Assembly: GCF_014595885.1 (NCBI RefSeq)
Contig: NZ_JABUKC010000004.1
Coordinates: 1 to 64,000 of the forward strand
DNA: 64,000 nucleotides
Reading direction: 5' to 3'
Origin: Microcella alkalica
GTDB lineage: Bacteria; Actinomycetota; Actinomycetes; Actinomycetales; Microbacteriaceae
Of the stretch, positions 42,934 through 51,466 are shown one piece after another. Under the pieces are notes generated by a model that did no database searches, was not told where the DNA came from, and saw nothing but the letters and a program-made list of their open reading frames with translations. A program made the position numbers and the translations under genes. Every line of letters starts with the position of its first letter. Position 1 is the stretch's first letter.

Positions 42934-43029
42934 CCGGCGACGCTACCCGGCGCGCTCGGCAGGGCCGGTCATCCACGCCGGGGCGCGGCGGCGCTCGCGG
43001 CGGTCCGCCCGCCGCACGTCGCTCGCCAA

Positions 43030-43091
43030 GCACTACTGATCACGGCACACACTGCGCCGCCGAACGCAGTGCGTGCCGTGAGCAGTAGTGC
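43030..43091. repeat. 27-bp near-perfect inverted repeat
   Basis: The arms 43030-43056 and 43065-43091 match at 25 of 27 positions around an eight-base loop (CCGCCGAA). They lie in the divergent gap 42934-43237, where no converging transcripts need a terminator. It looks like a REP/palindromic element or a binding site. Confidence 0.85.
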
Positions 43092-43093
43092 GT

Positions 43094-43126
43094 GCAGCGG
43101 GCGTGCGTGTGGCGCACGCCTGCTGC
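43094..43126. repeat. Second inverted repeat beside the first
   Basis: GCAGCGGGCGTGCG (43094-43107) and CGCACGCCTGCTGC (43113-43126) form a 14-bp stem with one mismatch and a five-base loop, starting two bases after the previous hairpin. The adjacent pair forms a double hairpin like bacterial palindromic repeat units. Confidence 0.7.
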
Positions 43127-43237
43127 GCCCCACGCGGCGCCCGCGCGCTCGCCGTGCGCGAACCCGCGCCCTCCGCGCGGCCCGCGCAGGGCATCCGTCG
43201 CTAGGGTGTTCGGCACCACCGACCCGGGAGGATCCGC

Positions 43238-44116
43238 ATGCGCGCGACCGCCTACTTCCGCTGGGGCATGACGTGCCTGCTGCTCGCCCCGCTCGCCTTC
43301 CTCGGCTGGCTGCTGTCGCTCGGCGGCGGCGCGGCCCTGCAGCCGGCGACGCCCGAACCGGTAGTCGCGCTCGCGCGCGCGTGGGGCGCGCTCACGCCCG
43401 TGCTCGCCGTGCTGCTCGTGCTGGCCGGCGGGGTGCTGAACGCGCTCGCGATCCGTCGCGGCGTGCGCGGCGTCGAGCGGGTGGCGAGCGGCGACTGGGA
43501 TGCTCCCGCGATGCCCAGCGGCCCCCGCATCATCTACCCCGCCGGGTGGAGCGACAGCCACCCGGCCCCCGCCGCCCGCACCGGCCTGCCGCGCCGCACC
43601 CTCGGAGTTGCGCTGGCTGCGGCCCTGCTCGCCTGGGTCGCCGTCATCGGGTGGATGCTCGTCGCAGGCCACCCGCTCGCCATGGCTCAGGGCCGCCTCA
43701 CCCTCGCCGAGGTCTACGCCGCCTGGTCGGGCGCGGGGCAGGCGGGCTTCGTGGTCGCCGTCGTGGTGTGGGCGATCGTCGCGCTGCTCGCGGTGCTCGC
43801 GATCGCCGCCCTGGGCCTGGCGCCGCGCCCCGCCCTCGATCGACTGCTCGCGCCGCGGCGCTTCGTCGCGCTCACGGCGATCGTCGGCAGCGCGCTCGTC
43901 GTCGCCGCCCTGCCCGCGTACGCGACGCTCGGCGGCACGCTCGGCGACGACCTGGCGGCGGTGCTCGGGCCGGTCACCGGCGGCGGCGCGAGCGCGGCGT
44001 CGTGGTTCGTGCTGCACGGCGGCGTGCTGCTGAGCGCCCTCGCGATCGTCGTGACGGTGGCGCCGTGGGGCCGGCGGGCGCGCTCCGGCGCGACCGGCGC
44101 GGTCAGCCCGCGCTGA
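43238..44116 (+). CDS. Polytopic membrane protein of unknown function
   Basis: The 292-residue protein starts at ATG 43238 behind GGGAGGA. About six hydrophobic segments are visible, near 10-28, 50-72, 122-145, 168-195, 208-228 and 252-275. The loop residues 75-118 include IIYPAGWSDSHPAPAA. No transporter signature, lipobox or catalytic motif is recognised. It is transcribed alone, convergent with the methyltransferase at 44126. Confidence 0.78.
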   Translation: MRATAYFRWGMTCLLLAPLAFLGWLLSLGGGAALQPATPEPVVALARAWGALTPVLAVLLVLAGGVLNALAIRRGVRGVERVASGDWDAPAMPSGPRIIYPAGWSDSHPAPAARTGLPRRTLGVALAAALLAWVAVIGWMLVAGHPLAMAQGRLTLAEVYAAWSGAGQAGFVVAVVVWAIVALLAVLAIAALGLAPRPALDRLLAPRRFVALTAIVGSALVVAALPAYATLGGTLGDDLAAVLGPVTGGGASAASWFVLHGGVLLSALAIVVTVAPWGRRARSGATGAVSPR

Positions 44117-44125
44117 GCGACCCGT

Positions 44126-45694
44126 TCACGCGAGGCTGAGGAACCCCGTCACGACGAGCTCGCGCACGCGCGGCAGCACGTCGGCGGCGAGCGCGGCCTC
44201 GTCGACGTCGAGCAGCTGCGCGAGCGCGCCCACGAGCTGCCCCACGGTGAGCTCGCCGTCGCTCGCGCCGACGAGGCCGACGAGCGCGGCATCCGCGTCG
44301 ATCGTTCGAGCGAAGCCGCCGCCCTGGCGCAGCCGCATGACGGTGGGGCCGTCGGCGCCCGGCCACTGGTGGCGCTCTTCGGTGACGTCGGGGGCGACCT
44401 GCAGGCGCAGCTCGGCGAGCGCGGCGTCGTCGAGCGCGGCGATCGCGTCGTGCGCGGCGAAGCCGGCCATGAGGTGGTCGCCGATGCCGGTCGGGGCCGA
44501 GCCGAGCGGGTCGAGCAGGCGCTCGAAGCGGCGCAGCGGGGGCGCTGCGGGGTCGAGCGGCCTGCGCAGCACGACGTAGCCGAAGCCGACGCCGGTCACG
44601 CCGCGCGCCGCGAAGTCGTCGAGCCACTCGTCGGCGAGCGCCTCGAACGACGTCGACCCGACGGGGGTGCCGCCGTCGCGGATCCACGTCTCGGCGTACT
44701 CGGCGGGGCTCTGCCGCTCGCGCTCGACGACCCACGCCTCGAGCCCGGCCTCCTCGACCCAGCGCCGCACGCGCGCGAGGCCGTCGCCGCCGAAGCCGTC
44801 GCGGTACTCCCAGTTGCCGAGGAGGTGGGCGGTGCCGCCCGGCACGAGGTGGTCGGCGGCGCCGCGCACGACCTCTTCGACGATGCCGTCGCCGACGCGC
44901 CCGCCGTCGCGGTACTCGAAGACGGGCACGCCCTCGCGCCGCGGCGTGATGACGAAGGGAGGGTTCGACACGATGCGGTCGAAGCGCTCGCCCGCCACGG
45001 GCGCATACAGGTCGCCAAGGCGCAGCTCGACGCCGCCGGGGCCGAGCTCGATGCCGTTGAGGCGCAGGGTGAGCGAGGCGAGCTCGGCGGCGCGCGCCGA
45101 GAGGTCGGTCGCGACGATGCCGCGGGCGTGCCTGGCTGCGTGCAGCGACTGGATGCCGCAGCCCGTGCCGAGGTCGAGCACGCGCCCCACCTCGCTCGTC
45201 GGGATGAGCGACGACAGCGTGACGGATGCTCCGCCGACGCCGAGCACATGGCCGGCGTCGAGCGGCCCCCCGGTGGCGAGCTCGCCGAGGTCGCTCACGA
45301 TCCACCACGAGACCGCGCCCGTGGTGTCGATCGTGGAGTACGGCCGCAGGTCGAGCAGGGCGCGAGCCGCGCCGCCTGCACCGCCCGCGCCGGCGGCACC
45401 CTCGACCGCCACGAGCCCGAGCTCGCGCGCCCCCTCGACCCCGAGCGCGGGCAGCGCCGCCGCGAGCGAGTCGGCCGGCACCGCGTCGGCGAGCAGGAAG
45501 AGGCGCGCGAGGGTCGCGAGCGGCGACTCCCCCGCCGAGCGCAGGGCCCGGCGCGCCGGCACCCGGTCGTGGCGCCGCAGGGCGGCGTCGGCCTCGTCGC
45601 CCCAGAGCCTGCGCACGGCGTCGACCGTGTAGTCGGCGGCGGTGAGGTCGGCACGGAGGGCGGCGACGAGGGGCTCGGGGTGGGCATCCTGCAC
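44126..45694 (-). CDS. N6/N5-type methyltransferase with DUF7059-like N-terminal domain
   Basis: The 522-residue protein has an N-terminal helical domain (about 1-110) with YTVDAVRRLWGDEADAAL. The Rossmann methyltransferase has motif I VLDLGTGCGIQSLHAARHA and catalytic SNPPFVITPRR (NPPF), as in HemK/RsmC-type enzymes that methylate a planar amide or base nitrogen. A C-terminal extension of about 180 residues is specific to actinobacteria. GTG 45694, preceded by AGGCGG, is used; ATG 45718 is an alternative eight codons longer. It is an rRNA or protein methyltransferase candidate, target unknown. Confidence 0.88.
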   Translation of the reverse strand: MQDAHPEPLVAALRADLTAADYTVDAVRRLWGDEADAALRRHDRVPARRALRSAGESPLATLARLFLLADAVPADSLAAALPALGVEGARELGLVAVEGAAGAGGAGGAARALLDLRPYSTIDTTGAVSWWIVSDLGELATGGPLDAGHVLGVGGASVTLSSLIPTSEVGRVLDLGTGCGIQSLHAARHARGIVATDLSARAAELASLTLRLNGIELGPGGVELRLGDLYAPVAGERFDRIVSNPPFVITPRREGVPVFEYRDGGRVGDGIVEEVVRGAADHLVPGGTAHLLGNWEYRDGFGGDGLARVRRWVEEAGLEAWVVERERQSPAEYAETWIRDGGTPVGSTSFEALADEWLDDFAARGVTGVGFGYVVLRRPLDPAAPPLRRFERLLDPLGSAPTGIGDHLMAGFAAHDAIAALDDAALAELRLQVAPDVTEERHQWPGADGPTVMRLRQGGGFARTIDADAALVGLVGASDGELTVGQLVGALAQLLDVDEAALAADVLPRVRELVVTGFLSLA

Positions 45695-45826
45695 CCGCCT
45701 ATTCGAGCACGCGAACATGCCGGGCGAGAATTCGCGGCGATCGGGAATAGCCCGACAACTCCATGCGGTTGCATCGATCTGGCGCCGCCGCGCCATGCAG
45801 AAGACATGCAGAACGAGGAGAGACTC

Positions 45827-46384
45827 ATGACGATCACCGCAGAGACCGTTCCCGGCTACCAGGCCGGCACCTGGACCATCGACCCCGCGCACACCGAGAT
45901 CGGCTTCTCGGTGCGCCACCTGGCCATCAGCAAGGTCAAGGGCACCTTCGAGTCGTTCACCGCCACGGTGAACGCCGCGGAGAACCCGCTCGAGTCGAGC
46001 GTCGAGGTGAGCGTCGACGTGGCCTCGATCAACACCGGCAACGCCGACCGCGACGCGCACCTGCGCACCAACGACTTCTTCGCGCCCGAGCAGTTCCCGA
46101 CGATGACGTTCCGCTCGACGGGCATCCGCCTCGAGGGCGACAACGTCCTCCTCGACGGCGAGCTCACGCTGCGCGGCGTCACCAAGCCCGTCACCATCAC
46201 GGGCGAGTTCGGCGGCATCGCGAAGGACCCGTGGGGCAACCTCAAGGCGGCCGCGAGCGGTTCGACCGTCATCAACCGCCACGACTTCGGCGTCAGCTGG
46301 AACGCCCCGCTCGAGGCCGGGGGCTTCCTGCTCGGCGACCAGGTGACGATCACGATCGACGCGCAGTTCGCGCTGCAGGCTTAG
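45827..46384 (+). CDS. YceI family protein
   Basis: The 185-residue protein starts at ATG 45827 behind GAGGAGAG. YceI signatures are GTWTIDPAHTEIGFSVRHLAISKVKG at the N-terminus, then DRDAHLRTNDFFAPEQFPTMTFRST, GELTLRGVTKPVTI and NRHDFGVSW. It forms a lipocalin-like barrel that binds a polyisoprenoid or other lipid. It lacks a signal peptide, unlike the E. coli protein, so it is probably cytoplasmic. The leader contains a CATGCAGAA direct repeat (45794-45802 and 45805-45813). Confidence 0.95.
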   Translation: MTITAETVPGYQAGTWTIDPAHTEIGFSVRHLAISKVKGTFESFTATVNAAENPLESSVEVSVDVASINTGNADRDAHLRTNDFFAPEQFPTMTFRSTGIRLEGDNVLLDGELTLRGVTKPVTITGEFGGIAKDPWGNLKAAASGSTVINRHDFGVSWNAPLEAGGFLLGDQVTITIDAQFALQA

Positions 46385-46388
46385 TCGC

Positions 46389-47798
46389 TCACTCCTCCGC
46401 GGGGCGGTCCGGTTCGCCGGGCCGCCCCGTCGTCGTTCCCGGCAGCGCCTCGTCGACCGGAGGCTGCAGCCCGAGGCTGACGCCCACCCCGGTGACCTCG
46501 GCCGGCAGGTCGTCGTCGGCCGAGGGCTGCGGGTCGAGCGGGTGCGCCAGCTCGTCGGCCCCGAGCCGCGCGGTCAGCAGCGTGATCGCCGCGAGCACGA
46601 CCGGGATCACCCCGGCGGCGATGAAGGCCACCGGGATGCCGATGAGCTCGCCGACCGGCCCCGCGATCGCCATCGACACCGGCATGAGCGCGAGCGAGAC
46701 GAAGAAGTCGAGGCTCGACACGCGCCCGAGCATCGCGGGCGGCACACGACGCTGCAGCAGCGTGCCCCAGACGACGCCCGCGCCCGAGAACAGCACTCCG
46801 CACACGAACAGCGCCGCGACCATGAGCCACAGCTGGTCGGTGACGCCGATGAGGGCGAGCGGCCCGCACCCGAAGCCCCACGCGGCGAGCATGATCGTCA
46901 GGTAGCGGCGCGGCAGCGGCAGCGAGGCGACCACGATCGAGCCGACCGCCCCGCCGACGCCGAACGCGGCGAGCGCGAGCGCGAAGGCCCCTTCGCCGCC
47001 GCCCGCCTGGTCGCGCACGGCGAACGGCAGCAGCACCTCGATCGGCCCCATGATGACGAGCACGAGCAGGCACGAGTACAGCAGCGTCACGAGCAGCCAG
47101 CGCGTGACGAGCATGTAGCGCACGCCCTCGCGCAGGTCACCCCAGAGCGCCCGCAGCGGATGCTGCGCCGGGGCATCCTCGTCGACCTCGCGACGCACCG
47201 CCGTCTGCCGCATGGCCACGAGCAGCACCGTCGCGAGCGCCTGCGCGGCCGCGACGATCGCGAAGGCGAGGCCCGGCGAGAGCAGGGAGATCGCGCCCGC
47301 CGCAGCCGCCGGCCCCGCCGCCTGCATGACGGCGGGCCGCAGCACGCCCTCGATGCCGTTGGCGGCGAGGAGGTCGTCGGCCGGCAGCAGGGCGGGCAGC
47401 CACGCGCTGTAGGCGGGGTAGAAGAAGCCGTCGGCGGCGCCGAGCAGCAGCGACAGCACGGCGAGGTGCCACAGCTGGATGGTGCCCGTCAGCGAGAGCA
47501 CGGCGATCGCCGCCATCGCGAGCGCCTTGACCGTCTCGATCGTGGCGAGGATGCGCCGCTGCGGCACGCGGTCGGCGACGACCCCGCCGACGAGCACGGC
47601 GAGCACGAGGCCGAGGCCGCCGCCGGTGGCGACGAACGACAGGTCGACGGGCGTGCCGTCGAGGGCGAAGACCTGGAAGACGACCGCGACGAGCCAGACG
47701 CCGGTGCCGAACAGCGACAGCGAGAGCGCGCCGGCGAGCAGCCGGTACTGCCCGGTGGCGAAGGGGTGCAGCGCCCGCGGCAGCGCGGTGCGAGTCAT
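46389..47798 (-). CDS. MFS transporter
   Basis: The 469-residue transporter has twelve predicted helices. The conserved loop between helices 2 and 3 reads GGVVADRVPQRRILATIETVKAL, and the second half has a similar loop near VASLPLPRRYLTIML. It resembles the MFS_3/enterobactin-exporter-like and macrolide efflux group. The start ATG 47798 has GGAAGG upstream. The C-terminal 45 residues are disordered. The substrate is unknown; drug or siderophore efflux is an inference. It is divergent from the FBP gene. Confidence 0.9.
   Translation of the reverse strand: MTRTALPRALHPFATGQYRLLAGALSLSLFGTGVWLVAVVFQVFALDGTPVDLSFVATGGGLGLVLAVLVGGVVADRVPQRRILATIETVKALAMAAIAVLSLTGTIQLWHLAVLSLLLGAADGFFYPAYSAWLPALLPADDLLAANGIEGVLRPAVMQAAGPAAAAGAISLLSPGLAFAIVAAAQALATVLLVAMRQTAVRREVDEDAPAQHPLRALWGDLREGVRYMLVTRWLLVTLLYSCLLVLVIMGPIEVLLPFAVRDQAGGGEGAFALALAAFGVGGAVGSIVVASLPLPRRYLTIMLAAWGFGCGPLALIGVTDQLWLMVAALFVCGVLFSGAGVVWGTLLQRRVPPAMLGRVSSLDFFVSLALMPVSMAIAGPVGELIGIPVAFIAAGVIPVVLAAITLLTARLGADELAHPLDPQPSADDDLPAEVTGVGVSLGLQPPVDEALPGTTTGRPGEPDRPAEE
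46401..46437 (+). terminator. Terminator after yceI-like gene
   Basis: GGGGCGGTCC (46401-46410) and GGGCCGCCCC (46419-46428) form a 10-bp stem with one G-T pair, followed by GTCGTCGTT. It lies 16 bases after the YceI stop and overlaps the last codons of the convergent MFS gene. Confidence 0.65.
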
Positions 47799-47850
47799 GA
47801 GGGTTCCTTCCGCCCAGCAGGCTACAGGCCGCTGACGTACCCTGGCGAGG

Positions 47851-48345
47851 ATGAAGCCGCTCACCGCCGATCAGATCACCGCCTCGATCGTCAACGCCGA
47901 CCCGGCCGAGATCGACCGCATGGAGCTGCCGGGTCTGCACGAGGTCGTCTGGGAGGATCGCGAGTTCCTCGGCTGGCGCGACCCGCAGGGCTCGCTGCGC
48001 GGCTACCTCGTGCACTGGGTCGATTACCGGCCGGTCGGCATCGTGCTGCGCGCCGCCTCGAACTCGCTCAAGCCCGGCATCGGCGCGATGTGCTCGCTGT
48101 GCCACACGCCGCAGCCGGCGACGCAGGTGCTCATGTTCAGCGCCCGTCGCGGGGGCCGCGCGGGCCGCGAGGGCAACTCGATCGGCACCTACATCTGCGC
48201 TGACCTGGCCTGCTCGATCATGATCCGCATCTTCCCCGGCATGAGTGAGATGCGCCTCATGCGCGACGAGCTCATCGCGCGACGCAGCGCCGGTCTCACG
48301 CAGCGCGTGGAGGCGTTCACGGCCCGCATCCTCGAGACCGTCTGA
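47851..48345 (+). CDS. FBP (elongation factor G-binding/FusB-type) zinc protein
   Basis: The 164-residue protein has the FBP C-terminal treble-clef zinc finger: CSLCHT near residues 81-86 and ICADLAC near 115-121 supply four cysteines. The N-terminus has a helical region. FBP domains in FusB/FusC bind EF-G and rescue stalled elongation on fusidic acid-bound ribosomes. Standalone actinobacterial homologues are common and uncharacterised. The start ATG 47851 is divergent from the MFS gene. Confidence 0.9.
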   Translation: MKPLTADQITASIVNADPAEIDRMELPGLHEVVWEDREFLGWRDPQGSLRGYLVHWVDYRPVGIVLRAASNSLKPGIGAMCSLCHTPQPATQVLMFSARRGGRAGREGNSIGTYICADLACSIMIRIFPGMSEMRLMRDELIARRSAGLTQRVEAFTARILETV

Positions 48346-48387
48346 GGCGGATGGCGTCGCTCGCGCGACGCACGCCCCCGCCACGAC

Positions 48388-48417
48388 GAAGGCCCCGTCG
48401 ACGTCGACGGGGCCTTC
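48388..48417. terminator. Long perfect palindrome terminator
   Basis: GAAGGCCCCGTCGA (48388-48401) and TCGACGGGGCCTTC (48404-48417) form a 14-bp perfect stem around CG. It separates the FBP gene from the convergent small membrane protein gene and could terminate both. Confidence 0.75.
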
Positions 48418-48434
48418 GGGGGTGCTCGTGGAAT

Positions 48435-48608
48435 CTAGTCGCGCCGCCCGAGCAGGTTGAACGGGATCGCGAGCGAGAGCGTCACCGACATGATGCCGGT
48501 GAAGAAGGTCAGGGCCGCCCACTCCTCCGGCACCCAGAACGCGTACGCGAAGAGCGGGAACGACGCGAGGAACAGCGCCAGGGAAGCGATGACGGCGAAG
48601 ATCTTCAT
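48435..48608 (-). CDS. Small two-helix membrane protein (57 aa)
   Basis: A 57-residue ORF runs from ATG 48608 to TAG 48435. The product begins MKIFAVIASLALFLASFPLF and has two hydrophobic helices (about 4-25 and 31-51) joined by WVPEEWAA, ending NLLGRRD. Codon use follows the chromosome's G/C bias, supporting a real gene. Such small proteins often regulate or stabilise membrane complexes. The function is unknown. Confidence 0.7.
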   Translation of the reverse strand: MKIFAVIASLALFLASFPLFAYAFWVPEEWAALTFFTGIMSVTLSLAIPFNLLGRRD

Positions 48609-48805
48609 GGTGCTTCCATTGTGCCAGGTCGGCCGGGGATCACGTGCACAGGGTTGACGGAACGTTCCGATATTGCTCGAAGAGTGTCAGAACGCGGTTC
48701 TACTCCCCTATAGGGGCCGTCCGATCGTTACCCTTGCGAACGAGCGGCTGCGGGTTTTCACTTCTTGCGCACGACCAGGCCGCGCATTCAGTAAGGGGGC
48801 CCCCG

Positions 48806-49168
48806 ATGGGTGCTTTGATCTACGGATCTCCCGCGATGGAGATCCAGTTCGACGACCGCGTGCTCGCGCACGTTCAGATCGTCATGTCCGCCAAGCTGCG
48901 CAGGGGCGAGAACTTCTTCTTCAGCTGGCGCGATTCGCCCGCCGTGGGCGATGGCCGCAGCGCGATCTGGATCGATCCGTCGATCCCCATGTACTTCCGC
49001 TACAGCGGCAGCCGTCACCCCGAGATCGACCGCGAGTGGCTCGAGCAGATGGCGATCGCCGCGGCGAGCACCCACGGCCTCGACCTCACGGAGGATTCGC
49101 GGCTCGCCGGCATGCACCACGCTCGGCACTCGAGCGTGAAGCGGAAGGATCGCCCGCTCGACGACTGA
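48806..49168 (+). CDS. DUF7882-type conserved protein (120 aa)
   Basis: The protein starts at ATG 48806, shortly after AAGGGGG. The sequence MGALIYGSPAMEIQFDDRVLAHVQIVMSAKLRRGENFFFSW, then IWIDPSIPMYFRYSGSRHPEI, matches a short family very common in Microbacteriaceae, often annotated as an ATP-dependent DNA ligase-like or hypothetical protein without evidence. It is a compact alpha/beta protein. The upstream in-frame ATG 48644 is not supported by homology. Function unknown. Confidence 0.85.
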   Translation: MGALIYGSPAMEIQFDDRVLAHVQIVMSAKLRRGENFFFSWRDSPAVGDGRSAIWIDPSIPMYFRYSGSRHPEIDREWLEQMAIAAASTHGLDLTEDSRLAGMHHARHSSVKRKDRPLDD

Positions 49169-49207
49169 CGAGCGCATCGTCGCACCGGGCATCCGGTGCT
49201 GACGGCC

Positions 49208-49239
49208 GAAGGGCCCCGTGATCGCTCACGGGGCCCTTC
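49208..49239 (+). terminator. Intrinsic terminator after DUF7882 gene
   Basis: GAAGGGCCCCGTGA (49208-49221) and TCACGGGGCCCTTC (49226-49239) form a 14-bp perfect stem with a four-base loop, followed by GTCAT. It lies 39 bases after the stop and before a convergent gene. Confidence 0.8.
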
Positions 49240-49263
49240 GTCATGCTCGGCGCTCGCGCACGC

Positions 49264-49770
49264 CTAGAGCATGCTCGGGCCGGTGCTGCCCGGCAGATCG
49301 CGATCGGTGACCTGGCCGCCGTGCACCTCGCCGCGCCAGGCGCCCTCGGGCGTGCCGCGCTCCTCGATGAGGCGCTTGAAGTCCTTCAGGTCGCTGCTGA
49401 CCTGCGCCTGGTCGATGTTGAGGGCGGCGCCGACCTTCTCGACGAAGCCCTCCGGCTCCCACGCCATCTCGACGTCGACGCGCGTCGACTCGGCGCCCTC
49501 CGGCGCGAACACGACGCGGCCGGAGTGCAGCTCGCCGTCGACGCTGCGCCAGGCGATGACCTCGTCGGGGCGCTGCTCGGTGATCTCCGCGTCGAACTCG
49601 CGCGTCACGCCGCCCACGCTGACGACCCAGTGCAGCTTGGTGTCGTCGAGCTGGCGCACCTCGTCGACGCCGCTGAGGAAGTCCGGGAAGGACTCGAACT
49701 GCGTCCACTGGTCGTACGCGACGCCGACGGGAACGTCGACGACGACGTCGGCATGGATGGTGCTCGTCAT
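49264..49770 (-). CDS. SRPBCC/START-like (polyketide cyclase-type) protein
   Basis: The 168-residue protein starts at ATG 49770 behind AGGGAGG. It has the SRPBCC opening IHADVVVDVPVGVAYDQWTQFESFPDFLSGVDEVRQL and HWVVSVGGVTREFDAEITEQRPDEVIAWRSVDG. The long C-terminal helix follows (VGAALNIDQAQVSSDLKDFKRLIEERG). This is the cyclase/dehydrase type that binds a hydrophobic ligand in a helix-grip fold. The ligand is unknown. It is divergent from the epimerase gene. Confidence 0.9.
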   Translation of the reverse strand: MTSTIHADVVVDVPVGVAYDQWTQFESFPDFLSGVDEVRQLDDTKLHWVVSVGGVTREFDAEITEQRPDEVIAWRSVDGELHSGRVVFAPEGAESTRVDVEMAWEPEGFVEKVGAALNIDQAQVSSDLKDFKRLIEERGTPEGAWRGEVHGGQVTDRDLPGSTGPSML

Positions 49771-49916
49771 GATGACCTCCCTACTGACCCGGGTGGCGCG
49801 GTCGCGCCGGTCGGGTTCTGGTGATGCGCGAGCCACGCTAGGCACCGGCGGGAAGGGTCAGAAGGGGGTTGACACTCCCTCGGGGCCGCCGAGGCGCGGC
49901 CCGTAGGCTTCCGCCC

Positions 49917-50945
49917 ATGACGCGACGCGCGGTGATCCTCGGCGGAACCGGTCAGCTCGGCGCGGCGAGCGCCCGCACCCTGCTCGAGCACGGCTGGCAG
50001 GTGGACCTCGCCCATCGGGGCGAGCGCGGCGTGCCCGCCGAGCTCGCCGAGGCGCGGTCGGTGTCGCTCGACCGCTCCGACGCCGACGCCGTCGAGCGGC
50101 TCTGCCGCGGCGCCGACCTCGTGCTCGACTGCCTCGCCTTCGCGCCGGCCGACGCCGCGGTGCACGGCCGGCTCGTCGGCGAGGTGGGCTCCGTCGTGGT
50201 CATCAGCACGGCATCCGTCTATCGCGGTGAGAACGGCACGTGGCTCGACATCGCCGACAGCGACGAGACCTTCCCCGTGCTGCCGGTGCCGATCGACGAG
50301 TCGCACCCCACGGTCGACGCCGTCGACGACCCGGGCTACTCGCCGCAGAAGGCCGCGCTCGAGCGGGCGCTGCTCGCGGTCGAGGGGCTGCCGGTGACGA
50401 TCCTGCGGCCGGGGGCGATCCACGGCCCGCACTCCCCCGCGCTGCGCGAGTGGTTCTTCGTCAAGCGCGCGCTCGACGGCCGCGAGCGCGTGCCCCTGGC
50501 CCACCTCGGGCAGAGCCGCTTCGGCACGAGCGCGAGCGTCAACGTGGCCGAGCTCGTGCGGCTCGCGGGCGAGCATCCTGGCCGCCGCGTGCTCAACGCC
50601 GTCGACGACCCCGCGCCGACCGCGCTCGAGATCGGTCAGGCGGTCTTCGCCCACCTGGGGCACGCGGGCGAGTTCGTGCTGCTGGAAGGGCCGCCCGTCG
50701 ACGGCGTCGGCGGCCACCCGTGGGCGGTGTCGCGCCCGGTCGTGCTGTCGATGGCGGCGGCGAGGCGCGAGCTCGGCTACGAGCCCGTCGGCACGCATCG
50801 CGCGACGATCGGGGCGGCGATCGACTGGATGCTCGAGGCCGTCGGCGACGCTGACTGGCGCGAGCGATTCCCGGCCCTGTCGAACCGCTACGGCGCCGCG
50901 TCGTGGTTCGACTACGACGCGGAGGATCAGGCGCTCGCGCGCTGA
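49917..50945 (+). CDS. NAD-dependent epimerase/reductase family protein
   Basis: The 342-residue extended SDR-type protein has the glycine-rich NAD(P) motif VILGGTGQLGAASARTLLEHGW at the N-terminus. A STASVY block follows near 99-104, and the catalytic YxxxK reads YSPQK in PGYSPQKAALE. ILRPGAIHGPHS (about 164-175) is the substrate-side loop. It resembles UDP-sugar epimerases and isoflavone reductase-like proteins. Substrate unknown. The start ATG 49917 is preferred to 49869. Its end overlaps the next gene (minus strand) by 19 bases. Confidence 0.88.
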   Translation: MTRRAVILGGTGQLGAASARTLLEHGWQVDLAHRGERGVPAELAEARSVSLDRSDADAVERLCRGADLVLDCLAFAPADAAVHGRLVGEVGSVVVISTASVYRGENGTWLDIADSDETFPVLPVPIDESHPTVDAVDDPGYSPQKAALERALLAVEGLPVTILRPGAIHGPHSPALREWFFVKRALDGRERVPLAHLGQSRFGTSASVNVAELVRLAGEHPGRRVLNAVDDPAPTALEIGQAVFAHLGHAGEFVLLEGPPVDGVGGHPWAVSRPVVLSMAAARRELGYEPVGTHRATIGAAIDWMLEAVGDADWRERFPALSNRYGAASWFDYDAEDQALAR

Positions 50946-51466
50946 CCCAGCTCGGCGCCGAACCCGGCGGGCGCGACGCGGCGGTAGGTCGTGACGCCGT
51001 TGCGCCACAGCGCCCACCGCACGCTCTCGCGGGCCAGGTCGACGACGACGTCAAGCTCGGCCGCGTCGCGGGGAGCGAACAGGATCAGCTCGGTGCCGTG
51101 CACCGCGTTCGGGCAGGGCACCGCCCAGCCCTGCGCGATGACGAGCGCGCCGCGCTCGGGCGGCAGCACGACGTGCACGCTCGTGTCGTTCGGGCTGTGC
51201 AGGTGCGCCGGTTCGAGGGCGGCGCCGCCGTCGGGCCCGAACGAGGTGCCGGGCACGGGGTGGGAGACGGAGGGCACGAGCACGGCGCGCGCGCCCGGCT
51301 CGTCGAGCGAGGAGGGGCCGGCGATGACGCCCGGCACGGCGCGTAGGGCATCCCACACAGCAACCCACGCGGTGGGCACAGCGCGCTGATCGAGCTGCCA
51401 GATCGGGCCCTCGTCGTCGAGGGCGGGCGGTCGACCGCTGCGGGGCAGCAGCACCGCGGTGCTCAC
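50927..51466 (-). CDS. Luciferase-domain (DUF5519-type) protein
   Basis: The 179-residue protein starts at GTG 51466, overlapping the upstream lipoprotein gene by four bases. It has VPGVIAGPSSLDEPGARAVL, then LHSPNDTSVHVVLPPERGALVIAQGWAVPCP and TELILFAPRDAAELDVV. This matches the luciferase-like domain of DUF5519, whose function in bacteria is unknown despite the name; no light-producing enzyme is implied. The two genes form a coupled pair. Confidence 0.8.
   Translation of the reverse strand: MSTAVLLPRSGRPPALDDEGPIWQLDQRAVPTAWVAVWDALRAVPGVIAGPSSLDEPGARAVLVPSVSHPVPGTSFGPDGGAALEPAHLHSPNDTSVHVVLPPERGALVIAQGWAVPCPNAVHGTELILFAPRDAAELDVVVDLARESVRWALWRNGVTTYRRVAPAGFGAELGQRASA

Noticed and set aside
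49868-49912. TTGACA -35 promoter for the epimerase gene
   Set aside because: The only -10-like hexamer (TAGGCT) is 29 bases away, so the spacing does not fit a sigma-70-type promoter.
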